DNA of 64,000 nucleotides from Chitinophaga oryziterrae (GTDB taxonomy: Bacteria; Bacteroidota; Bacteroidia; Chitinophagales; Chitinophagaceae), in contig NZ_WRXO01000003.1 in NCBI RefSeq assembly GCF_009758125.1, positions 124,001 to 188,000 on the forward strand. Direction: 5' to 3'. Below, in pieces: positions 1-8,900 of the stretch. Positions within the stretch are counted from its first letter, which is position 1; every line of letters begins with the position of its first letter. A program made the position numbers and the translations under genes. The notes under the pieces are model-generated. The model was not told the DNA's origin, searched no databases, and saw nothing but the letters and a program-made list of their open reading frames with translations.

Positions 1-1
1 T

Positions 2-1906
2 GAAGCGCCTGCCGGTTACCGTATAGAAACCCGGGCATATGAGATTACAGCTGAAACGAAAGAGTTCTTGCCGGATCTCATCCCTTTGCATCCTGTTGCT
101 CCGGCAGCAGGAAAGCGCGGGAATACAGGTTTTGAACTGGAGTTGTGGACATGGAATGAGCCGGTGACACAACGAAAACAACGCAGAGGTGTATATAATA
201 AGACCGCATTGGATGAGCCAAAATATATCTACCATATTGATAAAAAGAAATGGGTAGAGGTAAGAGGGGAGAATATGAATGGGTTTTTGATGGCACCTGA
301 TGCTGATAATTACAACTACGTTTTACAAACAGACCCTAAGCCCTACATTTATACGATAGACTGGCGTTATAATAATAACGATGATATTTACATGGTGAAT
401 GTTCATACAGGAGAACGTACTCTCGTCGCAAAGGATTGTTACGCAAATCCGCAATGGAGTCCAAATGGTAAATATGCAGTGATTTATAATGCGGTGAAAA
501 AGGAGTGGCAGGTGCTGGATACAGCTACCCGTCAGTTCATTGATATTTCAGATCAGATCGGTTATCCTGTGCACGAAGAAGATTTTGACATGCCTAAACC
601 TGCACCATCGTATGGCCTTGCAGGATGGGCAGATGGTGGCAGCAGCGCGGTGATATACGATCGTTATGATCTGTGGGTGATAGATCTTAGCGGTAAGAAG
701 AAAGCTTATTCTGTAACCAATGGTTATGGCAGACAACATGGTGTAAGATTCCGTTTGTTATCTGCTGAATATAATGAACACCTGGATATTTCGAAACCCC
801 TGCTGCTCCACAGTTTTAATGAGCATACCAAAGCAAAAGGAGTATACCGGCTGGCAAACCATAAGGTGGAAGCTCTGGTTGATGATCCTGCTTATTCTGT
901 GAAAGTAATGGAGATGGCAGGAGACGGAAAATCATGCGTTTTTTCGAAGGAGAATTACAATACCTGTGAAGACCTTTGGTGGGGATGCAGCGATTTTACC
1001 AGGCAGCAGCGGCTGACAGATATTAATCCTCAGCAAAAGGATTACAATTGGGGATCTGCAAAAGTGGTACAATGGAAGAATTATGAAGGCAGGGAGAACC
1101 AGGGATTGTTGTACTTACCTGAGAATTATGATTCTACGAAAACGTATCCGATGATCGTGGACTTCTATGAAACGCATACGGAAGACCTGCATGAATATTT
1201 TACACCTATGTACAGTACCTGTACGATCAATATTCCAACTTATGTGAGCAATGGATATGTTGTATTCCGCCCGGATGTACACTTTACGGTAGGAGAACCT
1301 GGTGAAAGTGCTTATAATGCCGTTGTCAGCGGTACTTCAGCCATGATAGAGAGAGGGATAGCAGATAAGGCGCATATTGGTTTACAGGGGCATAGCTGGT
1401 CTGGTTATGAAGTCGCTTATATCATTACACGTACGAATATTTTTGCTTGTGTGAATGCAGGTGCTGCTGTGACGAATATGACTTACAATTATTTCGCTGT
1501 AAGAAGTAATGGGGCGCCCTGTATTTTCAAGTATGAAACAGAACAATCCCGTATTGGTAAAAATTTATGGGAAGGCAAAGACCTGTACATTAAAAATTCT
1601 CCCATCTTTAATGCAGATAAGATACAGACACCTTTGCTGATCTTCCATAATGATAAAGACGGAGCCGTTGCATTTACGCAGGGATTAGATCTTTTCCTGG
1701 CTATGCGCAGACTGGCGAAACCGGCCTGGTTACTGAATTATAAAGGAGAAGACCATACACTGAATGGATTGCCTGCACAGAAAGACTGGACTATCCGTAT
1801 GGGGCAGTTCTTTGATCATTACCTAAAAGATAAACCAATGCCCAAGTGGATGAAAGAAGGAATTAGTGTGGATGAAAGGAATGTTGATCAGAAATATGAT
1901 TATTGA
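2..1906 (+). CDS. S9 family prolyl oligopeptidase-like serine peptidase, 5' end outside window
   Basis: The reading frame is open from base 2, so the true start lies to the left; the TTG at 68 is only an internal codon. About 634 residues are visible. The first part is the beta-propeller-type region of S9 peptidases. The C-terminal part is the alpha/beta hydrolase domain, with the nucleophile elbow GHSWSG (Ser near visible residue 465), the acid in HNDKDGAV and the catalytic His in GEDH. The protein is clearly paralogous to the complete S9 enzyme at 35515-38151: both carry IYDRYD, TNGYGR and GQFFDHYLKD. That paralogue is exported and lies downstream of a SusC/SusD pair, so another such locus may sit left of this window. 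Likely role: cleavage of peptides in the periplasm. Family assignment is firm; substrate is unknown. A strong terminator follows the stop. Confidence 0.9.
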   Translation, partial: EAPAGYRIETRAYEITAETKEFLPDLIPLHPVAPAAGKRGNTGFELELWTWNEPVTQRKQRRGVYNKTALDEPKYIYHIDKKKWVEVRGENMNGFLMAPDADNYNYVLQTDPKPYIYTIDWRYNNNDDIYMVNVHTGERTLVAKDCYANPQWSPNGKYAVIYNAVKKEWQVLDTATRQFIDISDQIGYPVHEEDFDMPKPAPSYGLAGWADGGSSAVIYDRYDLWVIDLSGKKKAYSVTNGYGRQHGVRFRLLSAEYNEHLDISKPLLLHSFNEHTKAKGVYRLANHKVEALVDDPAYSVKVMEMAGDGKSCVFSKENYNTCEDLWWGCSDFTRQQRLTDINPQQKDYNWGSAKVVQWKNYEGRENQGLLYLPENYDSTKTYPMIVDFYETHTEDLHEYFTPMYSTCTINIPTYVSNGYVVFRPDVHFTVGEPGESAYNAVVSGTSAMIERGIADKAHIGLQGHSWSGYEVAYIITRTNIFACVNAGAAVTNMTYNYFAVRSNGAPCIFKYETEQSRIGKNLWEGKDLYIKNSPIFNADKIQTPLLIFHNDKDGAVAFTQGLDLFLAMRRLAKPAWLLNYKGEDHTLNGLPAQKDWTIRMGQFFDHYLKDKPMPKWMKEGISVDERNVDQKYDY

Positions 1907-1931
1907 GTCTGTCATATCCTATGCCGTGAAA

Positions 1932-1965
1932 GAGGCTGCCCATTACGGGCAGCCTCAACTTTTTT
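1932..1965 (+). terminator. Rho-independent terminator after S9 peptidase
   Basis: A perfect 10-bp stem (GAGGCTGCCC, loop ATTAC, GGGCAGCCTC) is followed two bases later by a C and six T residues. It sits 26 bp after the peptidase stop and just before the end of the convergent threonine synthase gene, so it may also limit read-through from that side. Confidence 0.9.
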
Positions 1966-1973
1966 GATCTGAT

Positions 1974-3113
1974 TTACCGGTATTTATACCAGGAACCCGT
2001 ATTAAACAATAATACTGTTTCATCTTCTGCTATCCAGCGGCTCTCTACCAGTTTCTTACAACCAATATAAGTAGCGCTGCCTTCCGGAGAAAGTAATACC
2101 CCTTCAGCCCTGGCTACTTCAACAATACCATCTTCCATTTCCTGTTCAGATACAGTCAGGGCAGTGCCGTTACTCTGCCCCAGTACTTCCAGCATCAGGT
2201 CCTTGGCAAAAGGGGCCGGAACTGCCAGGCCATATGCAATAGTAGGTAAGGCAGGAATGTTTTGCGTATGTTCGAACAGATTCACCATCGGTGCGCAATT
2301 CTCCGCCTGCACAATCACCATCCGCGGCAAATGGCCGGTAATCCATCCCAGCTGCTGCATCTCATGAAAAGCTTTCCACATGCCAATAAGACCAGTTCCC
2401 CCGCCGGTAGGATAAATGATCACATCCGGTAACTTCCAGTTAAGCTGCTCCGCTATTTCATAGCCCATTGTTTTCTTCCCTTCCAAACGGTAAGGCTCTT
2501 TCAGTGTCGACATATCAAACCCTCCGGTTTCAGCTACCAGTTGCCTGGCCAGTTTACCACAATCATCAATAAGGCCATCAACAAGGATCAGTTCTGCCCC
2601 ATAAATACGGCATTCTTCCTGCAGAGTAGCAGGCGTATGCCTGGGCATCACAACTGTCGCTTTGATACCCGCTTTGGCGCAATAAGCGCTTAAAGCGCCC
2701 CCTGCATTACCTGCTGTAGGAATGATACAATGCGTGATCCCCAGCTCTTTGGCTTTAGACACCGCCACACTGATCCCCCTGGCTTTAAAAGAACCGGTAG
2801 GGTTTACGCTTTCGTCTTTTAAAAGCAGGTAGTTACGCTGACTAAGTGCAGATAACTCAGAAATGGGGGTCCAGCCTTCACCAAGGCTCACAATATTGTG
2901 TTTATCGAATACCGGTAATAGTTTCGCGTATCGCCATATTGTTCGCTCAGCGCTGTGCAGGAGATGGCTTTTAGGCAGGTCCAGGTCGTAATTGGTCAGT
3001 AAAGGCTGATTGCAGCAGGTAGCGAAAGACTGTCGTTCTTCTATATTGTACAACTTATGGCAATGGGGACATTGTAATGTTGTTGAGAGTGAAATAGCAT
3101 TCAAGGTCTTCAT
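1974..3113 (-). CDS. Threonine synthase-like PLP enzyme with N-terminal zinc ribbon
   Basis: A 379-residue fold-type II PLP enzyme. The N-terminus has a zinc-ribbon-like set of cysteines (C15-x2-C18 and C33-C34), as in the threonine synthase group that begins with a rubredoxin-like knuckle. The PLP lysine is K110 in NPTGSFKARG. A glycine-rich phosphate cup (TAGNAGGA) and GGGTG follow. The expected reaction is O-phosphohomoserine to threonine. The open frame extends upstream to 3302 but would then overlap nadR with non-homologous sequence. I chose the ATG at 3111-3113, directly before the zinc ribbon; an ATG at 3159-3161 is possible. No hom or thrB lies nearby, so it could be a stand-alone paralogue acting on a related substrate such as cysteate or diaminopropionate. 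Confidence 0.85.
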   Translation of the reverse strand: MKTLNAISLSTTLQCPHCHKLYNIEERQSFATCCNQPLLTNYDLDLPKSHLLHSAERTIWRYAKLLPVFDKHNIVSLGEGWTPISELSALSQRNYLLLKDESVNPTGSFKARGISVAVSKAKELGITHCIIPTAGNAGGALSAYCAKAGIKATVVMPRHTPATLQEECRIYGAELILVDGLIDDCGKLARQLVAETGGFDMSTLKEPYRLEGKKTMGYEIAEQLNWKLPDVIIYPTGGGTGLIGMWKAFHEMQQLGWITGHLPRMVIVQAENCAPMVNLFEHTQNIPALPTIAYGLAVPAPFAKDLMLEVLGQSNGTALTVSEQEMEDGIVEVARAEGVLLSPEGSATYIGCKKLVESRWIAEDETVLLFNTGSWYKYR

Positions 3114-3207
3114 GGGGTACGGATGAGTGATACTATCTAAAGTTAAGATTTTACGCTGCATGTCCGTTGCAACTAAATAAAAAAGAAGGAGTAAATATAT
3201 AGAAATA

Positions 3208-4089
3208 TTGATCTGTTGCAGTGATAAAGAGCTGTTACCTGCTTCAGTAAGGCAAAAATGGATGGCAACGACCTTTGAGCATGTGCCGAATATTGAGATC
3301 ATTACTTTTGATTATAATGAGGATGAATTGCCAGGTACCTCTGTTACTTCTCATGAAGTATCGGCAGTATGGTCAGAGACGTTTAAAATGCTGTTTCCTG
3401 ATCATTCCCTGGTAATTACTTCGGAACCTTATGGCGATTTGGTTGCCGGTTTTATGGGAATAGAACATATCCCTTTTGATCCGGATAAAAAGCTATATCC
3501 TGTATCTGCTGCTAAGATCAGGGCAAATGCTTATGGCAACTGGAATTACCTGCCGGAAAGTGTAAAAGAGGATTTCATTACGAAAGTAGTCATACTGGGA
3601 ACAGAATCAACGGGGAAGACAACACTCACCGATAAATTATCAAAGCATTTCCAGAGTGCTTATGTATTGGAGGCAGGGAGAGATGTGGTGGCAGATTCGA
3701 ATGACTTCAGTATGGAAGATCTGGAACTGATAGCCAGTATACATGCAGAACGGATCGCCGATGCATCTGTAGGTAAAAGTCCTTTATTGATCATCGACAC
3801 CGATATTCATATTACATTGTCATATGCACAGTTCGTTTTTGATAAACTCCCGGAAGTAGATGAAGTGATTTATAAGCGCAACAAGGCAGACCTGTATCTC
3901 TATCTGAACAATGATGTGGAATATGTACAGGATGGAACGAGGCTGAGTGAAGAAGACCGCAATCTGCTGGATCATTCACACCGGGAAATATTAGCGCGCC
4001 ATAAAGTAAGATATGAGGAAATAACCGGCACCTGGGAGGAACGCTTTAGCAAGTCCATCGCATTAATAGAAAAGCTGATCAGCAGGTAA
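3208..4089 (+). CDS. nadR: NadR-like nicotinamide-nucleotide adenylyltransferase/ribosylnicotinamide kinase, 5'-truncated
   Basis: NadR joins an NMN adenylyltransferase domain to a ribosylnicotinamide kinase domain in NAD salvage. Here the kinase half is intact: P-loop GTESTGKTTL near residue 131, then DTD and a C-terminal helical region. The adenylyltransferase half begins abruptly at ICCSDKE, a motif normally about 30 residues inside the protein. The start with the nucleotide-binding GKFxPxHxGH is missing. An in-frame stop lies at 3178-3180, and no other frame upstream encodes the missing piece. The second motif, normally (I/V)SxTxIR, reads VSAAKIR, with Ala replacing Thr. Translation could begin at TTG 3208 or at ATG 3259. 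I infer loss of adenylyltransferase activity, with a possibly active kinase, or a decaying pseudogene. It overlaps the next convergent gene by 11 bp. Confidence 0.75.
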   Translation: MICCSDKELLPASVRQKWMATTFEHVPNIEIITFDYNEDELPGTSVTSHEVSAVWSETFKMLFPDHSLVITSEPYGDLVAGFMGIEHIPFDPDKKLYPVSAAKIRANAYGNWNYLPESVKEDFITKVVILGTESTGKTTLTDKLSKHFQSAYVLEAGRDVVADSNDFSMEDLELIASIHAERIADASVGKSPLLIIDTDIHITLSYAQFVFDKLPEVDEVIYKRNKADLYLYLNNDVEYVQDGTRLSEEDRNLLDHSHREILARHKVRYEEITGTWEERFSKSIALIEKLISR

Positions 4090-4276
4090 TACAGGTTTTC
4101 GTTTTGAATGTGATGATGGTATATACCAAAGCGATCCCCAGCAGGATAAATCCGGCAACTTTTATATTCTTTTTTTTTCTTTTATAACTGCCGGTATCAG
4201 GGTGGATAAATATTCCTCCCTTAAAGATCAGCAGTAGCCCTAATGCCAGAGGAACTATAACGTCGCGGTATCCCAT
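4079..4276 (-). CDS. Small membrane protein, unknown function
   Basis: A 65-residue protein with two predicted membrane segments: about residues 6-22 (VIVPLALGLLLIFKGGIF) and 40-56 (VAGFILLGIALVYTIIT). They are joined by a Lys-rich loop (KRKKK). It resembles small two-helix proteins of unknown function in Bacteroidota, but I do not recognise a family. The ATG at 4274-4276 begins just upstream of the first segment. Its 3' end overlaps the nadR 3' end by 11 bp in convergent orientation, and GH29 ends 24 bp upstream of its start codon on the same strand, so the two may be cotranscribed. The gene is short, but its hydrophobic pattern and fit between neighbours support it. Confidence 0.55.
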   Translation of the reverse strand: MGYRDVIVPLALGLLLIFKGGIFIHPDTGSYKRKKKNIKVAGFILLGIALVYTIITFKTKTCITC

Positions 4277-4300
4277 GGCGGCAAAAGTAATTATATTAAT

Positions 4301-5626
4301 TTATCTTTTTATCTGTACTTTAATTACAGCAGCAATGCCGTCGGGCGTTTTTGCGGGTAAATTGATGGTCATGTCATTTGTTATCAATTTCTTACCGTTA
4401 GCCAATAATTGAGCAGAGATTATTTTTGTACCTGGGATCTCCAGTTTCCCATCCTGTGGCCAATCGAATACCGAAAGATAGAGATAATTACCTTTAGCAG
4501 TAACACGTCCCCAGGCTGGCGCTGGCAATTCGCTTTCATGGGTACCATAGATGGCTTCCCCGTTTATTTTCATCCAGTTGCCAATAGCTTTAAGACTGCG
4601 GATACTTTCTTCCGGGAAAGTCCCATCTGCTTTAGGGCCTACATTTAAGAGATAATTACCGCCTTTGGATGCAATGTCTATGAGGTTACGGATAAGAGTG
4701 GTATCGCTTTTCCATTTATGATCAGTGCTTTTATACCCCCAGGTACCGTTCATGGTCATACAGGTTTCCCAGTCGGCCCCATCCATTTCACCTTTCTTAG
4801 GGATCTTTTGTTCAGGGGTTTTAGTATCTCCCGGGAAGTTGGGACGTTTAAGCCGGTCATTGGTAATGATGTTGGGCTGGAGTTTTAACAACGCCTGAAG
4901 TTTCTGAGCAGCATCGTCTGTCATATTGGTAGGAGTATCCCACCAGAGAACAGCTACATCACCATAGTTGGAAAGCAGTTCTTTCACCTGTGGCACTGCC
5001 ACTTTATCAATGTACTGGGCGAAGGTGGCTGTTTCCTGTGCCGGGTCCCAATGACCGTCATGGTCTTTGGTGTAGGCATCAATTTTGGCGCTGTCCGGGT
5101 TAGGCCATCCTTCTGAAGTTACTTTCCGGTTGACGGCACCGCCTGGATTTGTCCAGTCCTGTGCCTGTGAATAATAGAAGCCCAGTTTGATATGATACTT
5201 CCTGCAAGCCGCCGCGAGTGGTAATAATAGGTCCTTTCCATACGGAGTAGCATCAACAATATTCCACTTACTGGCATTCGAATGAAAGAGTGCAAATCCA
5301 TCGTGATGTTTAGCGGTGATCACAATGTATTTCATACCCGCATCTTTAGCCATGCGTACCCATTCGTCCGGGTTATATTTTACAGGGTTGAAATGTGCGG
5401 CCGCCTGTTGTTTATAAGCCGCAACAGGGATCTTGCCTCTGTTCATGATCCATTCGCCGGCCTTGTTGATTTCATGTCCATCATAAACACCTGCAAGTTG
5501 TGCGTAAACACCCCAGTGAATGAACATTCCGAAGCGGGCTTCGCGCCACCATAACATGCGGTTGTTATCCTGTGCGGAGAGGGTGTGGCAATAACATAGT
5601 AACAGAATAAAAGCTAGTTTTTTCAT
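4301..5626 (-). CDS. GH29 alpha-L-fucosidase, secreted
   Basis: A 441-residue protein with a signal peptide (residues 1-18, ending LSAQ). The GH29 landmarks are in order: RFGMFIHWGVY near 31-41, TAKHHDGFALFHS near 105, and the nucleophile aspartate in VLWWDTP near 230. A short C-terminal beta-sandwich-like region follows. The enzyme should remove alpha-linked L-fucose from glycans in the periplasm. It is divergent from the SusCD operon starting at 5904. A GCAATCGATTGT palindrome lies 39 bp before its start codon, matching the palindrome before susC, so the two arms are probably co-regulated. This implies that the substrate of the neighbouring lyases is fucosylated. The family call is strong; linkage preference cannot be read. 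Confidence 0.92.
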   Translation of the reverse strand: MKKLAFILLLCYCHTLSAQDNNRMLWWREARFGMFIHWGVYAQLAGVYDGHEINKAGEWIMNRGKIPVAAYKQQAAAHFNPVKYNPDEWVRMAKDAGMKYIVITAKHHDGFALFHSNASKWNIVDATPYGKDLLLPLAAACRKYHIKLGFYYSQAQDWTNPGGAVNRKVTSEGWPNPDSAKIDAYTKDHDGHWDPAQETATFAQYIDKVAVPQVKELLSNYGDVAVLWWDTPTNMTDDAAQKLQALLKLQPNIITNDRLKRPNFPGDTKTPEQKIPKKGEMDGADWETCMTMNGTWGYKSTDHKWKSDTTLIRNLIDIASKGGNYLLNVGPKADGTFPEESIRSLKAIGNWMKINGEAIYGTHESELPAPAWGRVTAKGNYLYLSVFDWPQDGKLEIPGTKIISAQLLANGKKLITNDMTINLPAKTPDGIAAVIKVQIKR

Positions 5627-5664
5627 AACAGTGGGTTAATTCACGGCAATTTAATAATTTAATT

Positions 5665-5676
5665 GCAATCGATTGT
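5665..5676. promoter_or_regulatory. Candidate LacI-type operator, fucosidase side
   Basis: GCAATCGATTGT contains the perfect 10-bp palindrome CAATCGATTG. It fits the same GCAA-N-CG-N-TTGY pattern as the site at 5820-5831. It lies 39 bp upstream of the GH29 start. A central CG flanked by inverted half sites is typical of LacI/GalR-family operators. The regulator is not in this window, so this is inference. Confidence 0.4.
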
Positions 5677-5819
5677 TTTTATCTATATTTTTGTTTAAAG
5701 GACAACAGCCCAAAGTTTAAAGTACAACAACTGAAAATTCCACGAACCTTAATCAACTAAAATCCATTCCACGTATGGCAACAACAATTTACCTAATATT
5801 TAATGACATGACTTAGTAC

Positions 5820-5831
5820 GCAAACGTTTGC
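5820..5831. promoter_or_regulatory. Candidate LacI-type operator, susC side
   Basis: GCAAACGTTTGC is a perfect 12-bp palindrome. It extends to 18 bp (5817-5834) with one mismatched pair. It lies 72 bp upstream of the susC ATG and just before a TATAGTTTG element at 5842-5850 that resembles a Bacteroidota -7 box. A repressor bound here would cover the -33 region. The sequence is typical of LacI-family operators. Confidence 0.5.
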
Positions 5832-5850
5832 ATAACTGTACTATAGTTTG

Positions 5851-5870
5851 CCGGTGTACCCACCGGTACA
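5851..5870 (+). promoter_or_regulatory. Overlapping alternative hairpins in susC leader
   Basis: Two 6-bp hairpins share sequence and cannot form together: CCGGTG-tacc-CACCGG (5851-5866) and TGTACC-cacc-GGTACA (5855-5870). They lie 33-53 bp upstream of the susC start, probably within the transcript leader. A regulatory role is speculative. Confidence 0.25.
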
Positions 5871-5903
5871 GCCCCCTTATTGTCCACACTTAAATGAAAC
5901 GTT

Positions 5904-8900
5904 ATGATTAATTTTCTACCTCTCAGGTGGGGGATACTTCTTGTATTCCTACCCCTGTTCTCTACCGCTGTTGCAAGCGAATTACCCGATACACTGATAA
6001 CAGGCCGCGTTACAGATGCCACCCGGCAACCTTTACCGGGCGTAAGCGTATCATTAAAAGGCAGCCAGACCGGCACCGTTACCAATACCAGCGGCTACTA
6101 TTCAATACGCGTGCATACCATCAATGGAATACTGGTGTTTTCATTCATAGGCTCCACTAAAAAGGAAGTTGCTTTTAACGGACCGGGGACTATCAACGTA
6201 CAAATGGAAGCCGACCAGAAGGCGCTGGGAGAAGTCGTTGTAGTCGGATATGGTACACAGAAAAAAATAAACCTGGTAGGTGCCGTATCTGCCGTTAAAG
6301 TAGATGAGAAAATTACCGGCAGGGCATTGCCCAATGCCTCTTCGGCTTTGTCTGGTTTAGTGCCGGGATTAGCCGCTACACAATCTACCGGTATGGCGGG
6401 TAACAACGGCGCCAGCCTGATGATCCGCGGATTAGGCACCGTGAATAACAGTAGCCCGCTGGTAGTCGTAGACGGTATGCCCGATGTGGACATCAACCGT
6501 GTGAACATGAATGACGTGGAAAGTATTTCTGTATTAAAAGATGCTACCTCTGCTTCCGTATATGGTTCCAGAGCTGCTAACGGTGTTATTCTTATTACCA
6601 CAAAATCAGGGAAAGGGCAGAAGAGAACAGTCATTAATTTCAGTGGCTCTTTAACAACAGAAGTGCCTACCCGCTCCTATGAATTTATGTCTGACTATAC
6701 ACGCGCATTAACCATTCATCAGCGTGCGGCTGCGGTAAACACGCTGCGGTCGAATTATAATTTTAAAGATGGAACAATAGATCAGTGGATGGCCATGAGC
6801 ATGGTAGATCCTTTACGTTACCCTGATACCAACTGGTGGGATGTGATCATGCGCAAGGGACAGATGCAGAATTATAATCTGTCGGCATCCGGTGGTTCCG
6901 ATAATTCCAATTTCTTTATCTCATTAGGTGTGATGAATGAAAAAGGATTACAGATCAATAATGACTACAAACGCTACAATGCCCGCTTTAATTATGATAA
7001 TAAGTTGCGGAAGAATATGAATGTAGGACTGAAGTTTAACGGTAACTGGTCCAGGTATGTATATGCACTGGCAGATGGTTATACAGATGATGATGCCACA
7101 AATACCGCTGGTTTTGATATGCAGTATGCTATTGCGGGTATTACGCCTTATGACCCTGCTACCGGATATTATGGTGGCGTAATGGCCTATAATGAAGACC
7201 CCCAGGCATACAATCCTTATACCGTATATATGAATACGCTGAACCATCAGAACCGGCAGGAAGCAACAGCAGCGGTATACTGGGACTGGCAACCAATAAA
7301 GGGATTAACAGGACGGGTAGACTATACATTGAATTATTACAACCAGTTTCGATGGAATGCCAATATACCTAACCGGTCTTTTAATTTCCAGACGAATGAT
7401 TTTGGTAGTCGTGTGTACGTGGGCGATAATGCCGGTGTAGGTAACTATACCAATACAGGGTATAAAACCATGTTAAACGGAAGACTGAATTATCATACTG
7501 CTATCGGTAAAAATCATGATATAAATGTAGTAGGCGTATATAGCGAAGAATACTGGTACGACCGCTACCAGGGTACTGCCCGCAACGACCGCCTGTATCC
7601 TACATTACATGAAGTAGATGCTGCATTGACAGATATACAAAGCACCGGTGGTAACTCCGGTACGGAGGGATTACGTTCCTATATCGGCCGTGTAAACTAC
7701 ACAGTTTTCGACCGCTATCTTTTCGAGGCCAATTTCCGTTATGATGGGTCTTCTAAATTCCTGCCGGGACAACAGTATGGTTTCTTTCCTTCTGTAGCCG
7801 TAGGATGGCGTTTCACGGAAGAAGGATTCATACAGGCATTCACAAAACACATATTAAGCAATGGTAAGTTCCGCATTTCTTATGGCGGTTTAGGGAACAA
7901 CAGTGGTGTGGGTAGATATGAACAACAGGAAACATTGGCTGCCAGCAACTACATACTGAACAGTGGTATCGTAAAAGGTTTTGTGAACGAGAAGATGGTG
8001 AATAAGGATTTATCCTGGGAGTCTACTAAAATAATGAACCTGGGACTTGATCTTGGTTTCTTTAATAACAGGCTGACAACAGAACTGGATTATTACAACC
8101 GGTTAACGACCGGCATGAATCGCCCTTCTGAAATGTCTAACCTGCTTACCGGTGCTTATGATGCGCCAAGAAAGAATATTGGTGATCTGCGTAATAAAGG
8201 AGTAGAAGCAAATATTACCTGGTCCGATAAAATAAATAAATTCAATTATGGTATCAACCTCAATGCTTCTTATAATAAAACCACTTTGGAAAAATGGAAT
8301 GAGTTTTTAGGGAGAGGATGGACCTTCCTGAATATGCCTTACCATTTCCTGTATACCTATGAAGACATTGGCATTGCGCAAACATGGCAGGATGTGTACA
8401 ATGCTACGCCACAGGGAGCTTCTCCCGGAGACCTGTTACGCAAAGATCTAAACGGGGACGGGCGTATAGACGGTAATGATATGAAAGCAGATCCTTCTGT
8501 ACAGCGCGACCGGCCTACTACCAATTTTGCACTGAGCGCCAATTTTGGATGGAAAGGAATTGATGTGGCTTTTCTCATACAGGGTGCCACCGGCCGCAAG
8601 GATTACTGGTTGAATAATTACAACAAAACCAACCTTCCTGCACAGCGTTATGCTTCTACCTGGGACCACTGGAATAATACCTGGTCTGTAGAGAACCGCG
8701 ATGGTCCATGGCCCCGTTTGAATGGTAGTAATAATGCTGTGGAGACTACCTTCTGGCTGGATGATATGAGCTATATCCGTTTCAAGAATATCCAGATTGG
8801 CTATACATTGCCTGTTAAATTATTGAAAAGGGCAGGAGTGAACAGCTTCCGGATTTATTGCTCTACAGAAAACATTGCCACTATTACTTCTTTCCGTGGC

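Noticed and set aside
3114..3302. Upstream extension of the threonine synthase frame by 63 residues
   Set aside because: It is non-homologous, would overlap nadR, and lies before the conserved zinc-ribbon start; the ATG at 3113 fits the family better.
6098..6634. 178-codon frame on the minus strand inside susC
   Set aside because: It is the antisense shadow of a clear SusC plug and has low-complexity, non-protein-like composition.
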